NCBI RefSeq assembly: GCF_000002235.5
Contig: NW_022145597.1
Span: 28,350,423-28,414,422 of the forward strand
Direction: 5' to 3'
DNA: 64,000 nt
Source of the DNA: Strongylocentrotus purpuratus
Lineage: Eukaryota > Echinodermata > Echinoidea > Camarodonta > Strongylocentrotidae
In this document: in pieces, positions 57,322-64,000 of the stretch
Numbering within the stretch: the first letter of the stretch is position 1
How the letters are laid out: every line of letters begins with the position of its first letter
The notes under the pieces: generated by a model
Databases searched by the model: none
Told to the model about the DNA's origin: nothing
What the model saw: only the letters and a program-made list of their open reading frames with translations
Program-made: the position numbers and the translations under genes

Positions 57322-57432
57322 AGTATTGACTCCAGTGCAGAGGATAAAGCAGCAACCAGAATCCAGTCAAGCTACAGAGGACATCTAGGACGTAAACTAT
57401 ATCTACAACGCCTACTCCAGCAATTCAACAGG
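57322..57432 (+). CDS. Internal exon encoding a calmodulin-binding IQ motif
   Basis: A 111-base open exon (37 codons, phase 0 at both ends) lies between a pyrimidine-rich tract ending in TTACAG and a GTAAAT donor. The peptide contains AATRIQSSYRGHLGRK, a complete IQ motif (IQxxxRGxxxRK; Ile14, Gln15, Arg19, Gly20, Arg24, Lys25 of the exon), followed by an amphipathic stretch rich in Leu, Gln and Arg. IQ motifs form a helix that binds calmodulin or myosin light chains, often without calcium, so the parent protein is probably a calmodulin-binding cytoplasmic, cytoskeletal or signalling protein. An acidic/Ser-rich lead (SIDSSAEDK) precedes the motif, as in many IQ proteins. Reading on from the 39-base exon at 30157 keeps the frame open. 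The exon lies just downstream of a CT tract and a C-run. I do not recognise the gene; IQ motifs occur in too many families to choose. The exon call is firm, the gene identity open. Confidence 0.85.
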
Positions 57433-58886
57433 GTAAATTAGTGGGGTTTTTTCTTCTGATCCTGTTCTCTTTTGTATGTTTTTTTCTTTGAAAAATATTT
57501 CTCAGTAAAGCTGGCTAGTGGCTACCACACACAATTTTCCATGAAGCTCTGTATTTGGATATGTATGGTTTGTATGAATAAGCCCCCAACGTGTGTCATT
57601 AATAGACAAATTGCTTGGTATATGAGCTATCCCCCTCCCCCCTCCTTAAAAAGGAAGGTGTGTATAAAACTGCTGATCACGTCTTTGATTATTGATCATG
57701 AAAATCACATTTCATAGATGCATGCGTGTAATAGAGCATTCACAAAGGTTCGTACGAACGATTATTTTGTACGAATCTCTCTGTTTTTCCATTGTCTTCC
57801 CGAATTTCCATTGTCTGAAAATCGTTCATACGGTGTTCGTAGCAGTTCGTAATGGCATTAGTGACCGAGGCTTAACCACTCGTCCATGTGCAAAGGAAGA
57901 AAGTAATTTTTCAGGATTCAGCCGTCCAGAGTGTCTGCTCTTTGTTATGTAACCTTAATCATTACTGATGACCTTAAGTGCACTTTCCATGTGTACGACT
58001 ATCCTTCAGAACATTGCTACAAAAACTCATCTCTAATCGGTCTCTGCATTAGCAGCATAAACAAAGACTTGTCCAACACTCAGTACGCAGGAAAGTGCCA
58101 CAGTTTTTGTTTGTTTAGTTTTTAGTTTCTGATTATGAAGTATTATTAAACGTAATACGCTTCGCACTATCTTCAACACACCGGTAGTGATTTAGCAGAG
58201 GACCGTTTTTCATGCAGAAACTTTTTGCATGCACACGGGCCATCCATTTACACACATTAAAAGCTGCGGTGAATTAAGTGCGCACCAGAGGTGCCAACCA
58301 GTACGATTTAATCGTATTTAGTACGATAATGAGAGTGGAATACGATATCACCTCTTAAAAATACGATATTTAAAAATATTTTTTTAATACCCATAAAACC
58401 CACGGAATCACATTAAAACATGAACAAGTAAACCCCCACAGCCCCAACAAAAACTTTGCTTTACAATTTTCTCTTGAAATTTTAATGAAAGAGCAAACAT
58501 TTTACTTGACTGTACGTACCAGTATCACATTTTTCTGAAATTTTACTGGCCCGGGGCCAACCGGCCATTGGTAGTGTCGAGTTTTCGTGAAAATCTGATT
58601 TTTTAGGATACTCGGTCTATTTTCAGGGATCGCGCATTTAGTAGAGACATCATGCCCTGTATGGGATGACTGTAAGGGAAGAGGACAAAGACGTTTGAAG
58701 AAAAAAAAATTAAATATATAAAATGGACAAAATCTGGACTACCATGGATCAAGCACTATATATAATGCTAGTTTAATACCTTATACCTCTATATCCCAAT
58801 TGCAACCATTATGCTAATCCTATATCTTTGATCAAATATAGTCTGGAGCAATAGTGATGAGCAAATTAATGTCAGGCCAAGTAAGG
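57433..58886. other. DNA downstream of the IQ exon, no further exon found
   Basis: 57730-57870 contains TTCGTACGAACGATTATTTT, TACGAATC, CGTTCATACGGTGTTCGTAG, a run of inverted GTTCGT/ACGAAC words that may be a small decayed foldback. 58290-58375 has five TACGAT/ATCGTA words. The downstream exon is not identified. Confidence 0.35.
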
Positions 58887-58972
58887 CATTCATCTGTTGA
58901 GAGGCAAGGGAGTGTAAAGACGCACTATAACATAGAGTTTATGCCCTCCAGGATCTTTGCGGATGAATAAAA
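58887..58972. repeat. Hairpin-family copy (diverged)
   Basis: CTGTTGAGAGGCAAGGGAGT faces ACATAGAGTTTATGCCCTCC then AGGATC. Confidence 0.55.
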
Positions 58973-60110
58973 CAAAATGCTGACGAATTCAAGTTTGGGA
59001 GAAGAGAGGAAAACAGAATTTAACAGGTTGAGTGATCAAAATCCTCTAACTCATAAATGATGAAGTATAAGGAAACAAATGATTGAATTTTCAGACTGTT
59101 CTATTTTCATCAGTCATGTATCAAGTCATTAAGCAAGAACTAGGGTAACCGATAGAATCCACTTGTATAACACATAGATTTCCAAATTTGCTTTGCCACT
59201 TTCAAGGATCTAGGTCATGAAATGACCATTTGAAAGTGCAGAGGAGTTATATCGTTTTCAAAGTGTCTATTTACTATTGTAGCATGTTGATGTAAACTTA
59301 TAGTGTGGAATCCATCTTCATGAAGATTGAGATATAACATTTTTCAAAAAGCTGTGACCACTGTCACGTTCAGCTCAGTTGGTACGAAATAGTTAAAATA
59401 GTTAAAGAAGGCTTACTTAGACCAATTTATCCAGACCCCCCCCCCCCCTCTTATTTTCAGCATACGCTTACCCTGTTGCCCTAAATATCACTTTTGGCTT
59501 GAAACCTTCCCAAATACGATATCTTATGTTTACTTGAGTATTAGAAAATGACTTGCACCCTTACAAGTCTGCTACCAATATCAGATCATTCACCTCAGAA
59601 TCAGAGGTATATCATACTTGTTAAATCATATTTCAGAAGGAATAATAATCACATTCATTTACCCTGTTTCTCTGACCACATTGAGAAAGGAATTGTGGAA
59701 GGTGAGAAGCAAGCACATAGCTCTAACCTCTGGGAGGCCATGTCAAACTGAAGGTGATATGAAGTGACCAATTGGAAAATGCAAATAGGCCAATTTGAGG
59801 AGTGCAAATAGGCTAAAGGATGCCCCCATGGTGGAGTGTTTTATTATTCATACCCGGGACTTGTTCCCCTGCAGAACCCTTCTCAAAGCTGTCCTAAAGA
59901 TGGTGACGTAGTCCTTCTTGCACGTCCACTTTAAGGCTGATGTTTGAGAGAAAGACATGAAATGTGCAGGGCTGGCTGGTGCAAAAGAATGCACGGTTGT
60001 TGTAGATATTTTGATTAGAAAGTGATTATCATGAATAATCTTTCTCCGAGTCGGCTGATGTGTATCTTTCTGTAACTACCTAGCTCCTCCCCCACTTCTT
60101 TCCCCTTCTT
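58973..60110. other. Non-coding, no feature seen
   Basis: A C-run near 59437-59449. The plus frame 59548-59751 is unsupported. Confidence 0.35.
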
Positions 60111-60300
60111 CCTGTTTCTTTCTCTCCTCCCCCCCCCCCCCCCAGCCCTATCTCACTGATCTTCCTCCTTTCTCGTTCTCTAAATTTGTTTGTTTTTCAA
60201 CAGCCTCAACTTGCCTTTATCCCACCTTCCCTCTCCCTCTCCTTCTCCTTCTCCTTCTCCTTCTTCTTTTCTCCTCCCTCTCCTCCTCCTCCTCTTCTTT
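60111..60300 (+). repeat. Pyrimidine-rich tract with C-run and CTTCTC units
   Basis: C-run at 60128-60144 and TCCTTCTCCTTCTCCTTC at about 60240-60262. Confidence 0.85.
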
Positions 60301-60793
60301 TTCATCACATTTTCTTAAACAATATTAATTATCTTCTCTTTTGAGCTTGGTCCCACTTGTATATTTTTGTGTCCTGCCTACCTGAAATTCTCCCATACTT
60401 CAGTATTCCATCTCATCTTTCTATCCCCTATCCACTGAGCCCTCATCATACTGGTGCTTGAAGCCATTCATCAGTAAGCTCTGAATCTTGTTCTGGGGAT
60501 TGGCATAGAGAGAGAGGGATCATAAACCGTGTCTCCATTTTGGCAAACTTCTCAAAGACTTAACTTTAAGATATATGTTTCCTAGAAGTTTTCTGCATGT
60601 AAAAACAAACGGTATTTTGTGGCTAAATGTAATGTAATCTACCTCTTATATCCCACTCTTATCAGACCAACAACAGATGGAACAAAAACTTCCATTTTTT
60701 TGAATAACTAAGAATTGATCGCTATATTTGAATATTTATCAAAGTTAAAAATTGATATTTTTTAATATTTATGCAGGCTGGGAGTTAAGAAGT
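60301..60793. other. Non-coding, no feature seen
   Basis: AT-rich DNA. Confidence 0.35.
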
Positions 60794-60883
60794 TGCCATA
60801 CTGTCTGTTGAGAGCCAGAAGTAATTAACTACTTGCTGAAGTAAATGAGTTAATGCCCTTCTGGCTCCTAGCTTACCATCTAT
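60794..60883. repeat. Hairpin-family copy
   Basis: CATACTGTCTGTTGAGAGCC, AGAAGTAATTAACT, AATGAGTTAATGCCCTTCTG and GCTCC. The right outer flank has diverged. Confidence 0.8.
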
Positions 60884-61228
60884 GCTTCAGCTTTGGACGC
60901 TAAGCAAAAATTATCCTGCAATTTGAAATCTTTGTGCAGTAATTGAGAAATGATATATGAGTTTTGTCAAAGGGGTAATGCTTGTAAAACCTAACTTCCA
61001 CATGCTACCAAATCTTTGGTGTGGAAGCGCCTCAAAGAAGGTATTTCTGGTTCCAAGCCGACGGCCAGAAGGGAAGTGATGATGAATGAAGTCTAGACGC
61101 AGAGATGAGCTGGGTATTAGCTGGTATAGCTCACCTCCTAATTGCATTGTGTCGGAGCGAAAGAAACGCCTTCAGTCACGGAGATCGTGCGGTGGAAGAT
61201 GCATGCTGGCTACATGCAGGCAGGTCCA
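60884..61228. other. Non-coding, no feature seen
   Basis: Balanced composition around 61020-61200; the frames on each strand have no recognisable domain. Confidence 0.3.
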
Positions 61229-61552
61229 GGGGGGTGTTTCATAAAGCTGTTCGTAAAGTTACGCATGACTTTATGAATGACTTCAATATGAAAAGCCAAA
61301 TGGGATGCTTGATCATTATTAACTGCATCAACTAAAGTTGAACTGTGCAGATGTAGATCAACAATCTTATTTAACAAACATTTTTAATGCAAAGTATATT
61401 TTTTTGCCATAATTTAATTGAGGTTATTGGAAATATAGTCACACTTTGTTAAAAAATCAGGAAAAACTTTGGGCATCCTATCTGGCACTTCATATACAAG
61501 TCGCTCGTAAAGTCATGCGTAACTTTACGAACAGCTTTATGAAACAACCCCC
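61229..61552. mobile_element. Foldback MITE, family C (GTTTCATAAAGCTGTTCGTAAAG), 324 bp
   Basis: GGGGGGTGTTTCATAAAGCT, GTTCGTAAAGTTACGCATGA and CTTTATGAA at the left match the reverse complement of AGTCATGCGTAACTTTACGA, ACAGCTTTATGAAACAACCC and CC at the right. No coding. A right-end fragment is at about 56754-56792. Similar GTTTCA(T/C)AAA ends link it to families A and B. Confidence 0.85.
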
Positions 61553-61574
61553 AGGCTTGTTTGCAGGCACAAAC

Positions 61575-61880
61575 CCTTGACAGATATAGTGCGTAACATT
61601 GTGTCTTCTATGAGAGATGCTTATGGTATTCTGCATGCATAGGCTCTGTTCTGATACAAACCCTTTTCAGTCGCCATGCATATTAAGAGAATGTCTGAAG
61701 TCTGAACTGCAAGACTATTTAGACTGCACTGTCTACCACGCTCCATGGCTCCTGTTCTGTAGCTGATCTTGACAAGACCAGAGACTGAGAGAGCTAGGGT
61801 CAGCTCAAGGCTTTATGAATTGCAGTTAAACATCAAATTAAAGTCTGTATCTGCAGGCTAGGTACTGGCAGCTCCCTGCA
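61575..61880 (+). repeat. Interspersed repeat (as 50180), copy 2
   Basis: GATATAGTGCGTAACATTGT, CCAGAGACTGAGAGAGCTAG, CAGCTCAAGGCTTTATGAAT and AGTCTGTATCTGCAGGCTAG correspond in order to 50180-50420. Confidence 0.7.
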
Positions 61881-63617
61881 TGTAAGATTAAATCTTAAGT
61901 CCTTCTTGTAACTTTTCATCCCATCTTTCTACTGCCTGAATGAGTGCATTATAATTTTAAAGAGAATGTTGATTTCTTGAAGAGAAATAGCATCTTTCAG
62001 AGGAACTTTTTTGTAGTTATTCTATAGTGTTTATTAAACAGGAAATTATCTTCATATAGTTAGGGTCCATCCACAAAGTTATCTTCAAATTAAACTACCG
62101 TAAGTTGTTCTTCGATCAAGATCTCAATGAATGATAAAGGAAGAAATGGAGGAAGAAATATGACACTATGATATTTGATAGGAAAAAACAAAGACCAAGA
62201 TACAAACATCAGACAGATCATGTGCACATCTATTTTGCATTGATGCTCTAACACTTGCTTTAGCGGCAAGTTCTCTGAGCGTTATTTTGTGAAGATATAC
62301 AGTGTTGGTCTAGGGTTATAGGGTTGCACTGTCATTTCGGGGTAAACTTTAGGTTTAGGGTCAGGCACAGTACCTGGTCTAGGTTTGAAGTTAGGCATTT
62401 AACAGCGTAGGAAATTAACCGCAGAGAAATTGTCACAGGAGCTTGTGTCTTAGAACCGTCTGCATGGCCTCTTTTTGCCCTGTAGCCTCAATAGCATTCC
62501 AATGTCATAGCGCTTAACCTCTGTAGATAATTGAATTACGGCTGGCTAATCATCATATTTTCCAAGCCATCAAACTCCAGCCAGATGATGTTGACAACGT
62601 ATACATTACAACATACAGTAGACGATGACGAGCACATGAATGTCTGTACGTCGGTTTCAAATGTCTTCAAATGTCGATTGGTGATGACGGTATTGTCTGG
62701 AGCAAGTCTAGGATGTGCCTTATGGTTGTATATATTGTAAATGCTATTTTGGGTTGAGGTATAAATATGGATTCAGTTTGACAAAACACACAACAAATTC
62801 CTGAATTTTTCAGGTTATATGGTTCATTTAGGCTAGTATTAATTCTGCATGATGTTTAAACAAATTTGATACAATAACAAAATCCAGGGCTGGTTTTCAA
62901 TTCGATACTTTGTTTAAGTGAAAATAGTACTTAACATTTAGCTTATAGCAAAGTAAAATGTCTTAACTCATGTTCAGATGACATTTAAGTAATTTACTTT
63001 TGCAAGCCACTTTAATACATGGTCAATCAAAAGTAATGCACATTTTCTGAGTCGCATTAAATGCACACTTATATATTTGTGTGCAGTTTGATACCTGCAT
63101 ATGAAAACCATAAGCCTGCCAATCAATGAATCAACTGAATAGCCAAGTATTTATTGAAGCCGAAAAATAGGTAAAATACTCATATTGCAAAGTATCTGAA
63201 TTGTTGCTGAGTTGATAATTCCTGCAATTTACCGAAATGTGCCATTGCTCAAAAGTGAAAAAGTTGTAATATTTAGCCAAGATTTGTGTCAGTGCCTATG
63301 ATACTAGTACATCCATATATGATTGTAAATGCCTCACTTTATTATCTTCCAAAGGTTGTATGATGCCTAAACAAATTTGATACTACATAAAATCCAGATT
63401 TTAAGTTGACTTTTTTACCTACATGTATATCTAAACCTTTATTAGGTTGATTATTCCTGTAGTAAACCAAAGTGGGTTAGTACGCCAGCAGATGCCCCCT
63501 AAAGAGCTGCCATTTGTTGTTGACATTTAAAGGCAAAAATACGCCCCTCTGAATAATTCATTTTGGTACTCCCTCCAAGTTAAACATGTTGCTCAAACAG
63601 TATAGATAGAAGAAGTT
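61881..63617 (+). other. Non-coding, with a diverged direct repeat
   Basis: TGCATGATGTTTAAACAAATTTGATAC then AAAATCCAG (62849-62888) recurs as TGTATGATGCCTAAACAAATTTGATAC then AAAATCCAG (63357-63396), 508 bases apart. TGATAATTCCTGCAATTTACC (63212) and TGATTATTCCTGTAGTAAACC (63448) also match. Likely another decayed tandem array. The plus frame at 62531-62740 is unsupported. Confidence 0.45.
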
Positions 63618-63870
63618 CGCCGGCGCAAACCTTTGTCAGTCTTTGCGCGTAACAGTGCCTGTGAAACGAGACTACATTAGTCTCTGTACTTGTGCCCTTC
63701 TTGTTTGACACAGCTATTGTTGTTGTTTTAGTTTTTATGGCATGTGTCATTCATTTATGAATATTTACACTAGAAACTGACAGATATAGGCTCTGCTCAA
63801 GGCTTTGGGAATTGTGGTAAAGTGTCAAATAAGAGTATCTAGTTGCAGACTAGATAGAGAGATGAGACTG
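63618..63870 (+). repeat. Interspersed repeat (as 50180), copy 3
   Basis: TTTGCGCGTAACAGTGCCTG, ACTAGAAACTGACAGATATA, GGCTCTGCTCAAGGCTTTGG and TCTAGTTGCAGACTAGATAG follow the order of the other two copies. Confidence 0.7.
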
Positions 63871-64000
63871 TCTGTATCCAACTTGAAGAGAGATAAATTT
63901 TGGATTGGTGGCTATGTCGTCCGAAATATCAAATCATATTGTAATGTAAGCCACATCTGATAAACAGTAGATGCTAACATGCTCTCCAGCTTTATTTCTT

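Noticed and set aside
1-64000. Retroviral, LTR, Polinton or other capsid-bearing element
   Set aside because: I looked for polymerase, protease, integrase and capsid-like frames and long direct terminal repeats and saw none.
1-64000. CRISPR array or bacterial operon structure
   Set aside because: Direct repeats here are microsatellites, minisatellites or decayed arrays without equal unique spacers, and the DNA is clearly eukaryotic.

Overview
The window looks like AT-rich, non-coding nuclear DNA of a metazoan, most likely a sea urchin or a close echinoderm. The evidence is indirect: canonical GT-AG splice sites around two small exons, very many (GA)n/(CT)n tracts and homopolymer G/C runs, frequent TACATGTA palindromes, a tRNA-derived SINE, and many short foldback DNA elements of the kind common in marine deuterostomes. 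There is no bacterial gene layout. Nearly all open frames of 60-230 codons are chance frames, simple repeats read as Ser/Leu, Arg/Glu or Met/Lys strings, or frames inside transposable elements.

The only convincing protein-coding sequence is two + strand exons of what is probably one gene: a 39-base exon at 30157-30195 and a 111-base exon at 57322-57432. The second encodes a complete calmodulin-binding IQ motif. Both have lengths divisible by three and join in phase without a stop, across a putative intron of about 27.1 kb. I cannot name the gene. If the model is right, much of the window is intron of this gene or flanking DNA.

Layout: 1-6.1 kb holds small foldback elements and one copy of a ~180-bp interspersed repeat. 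6.1-9 kb is mostly pyrimidine-rich simple sequence with a 103-bp minisatellite, then a repeat-poor island. 9-20 kb has SINE pieces, GA/CT tracts and the first hairpin-family copies. 20-30 kb has several terminal-inverted-repeat elements, including a ~0.94-kb near-perfect foldback at 26423-27360, a LINE-like 3' end, and a decayed tandem array just before the 39-base exon. 30-45 kb has more simple repeats, two further decayed tandem arrays, two complex foldback elements, a degenerate telomere-like stretch and, beside it, a minus-strand sequence resembling the Alu domain of SRP (7SL) RNA. 45-50 kb has a foldback element related to the one at 39 kb, a CpG-dense element with 23-bp perfect terminal inverted repeats in TTAA context, and a 29-bp perfect palindrome. 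50-64 kb has a full-length SINE, long purine tracts, the IQ exon, another foldback element and a three-copy interspersed repeat.

A short hairpin family of ~80-90 bp occurs as about fourteen whole or nearly whole copies plus halves. I found no reverse transcriptase, transposase, integrase, capsid or envelope frame, no CRISPR array and no rRNA gene. All repeat-family statements come from by-eye comparison inside the window.
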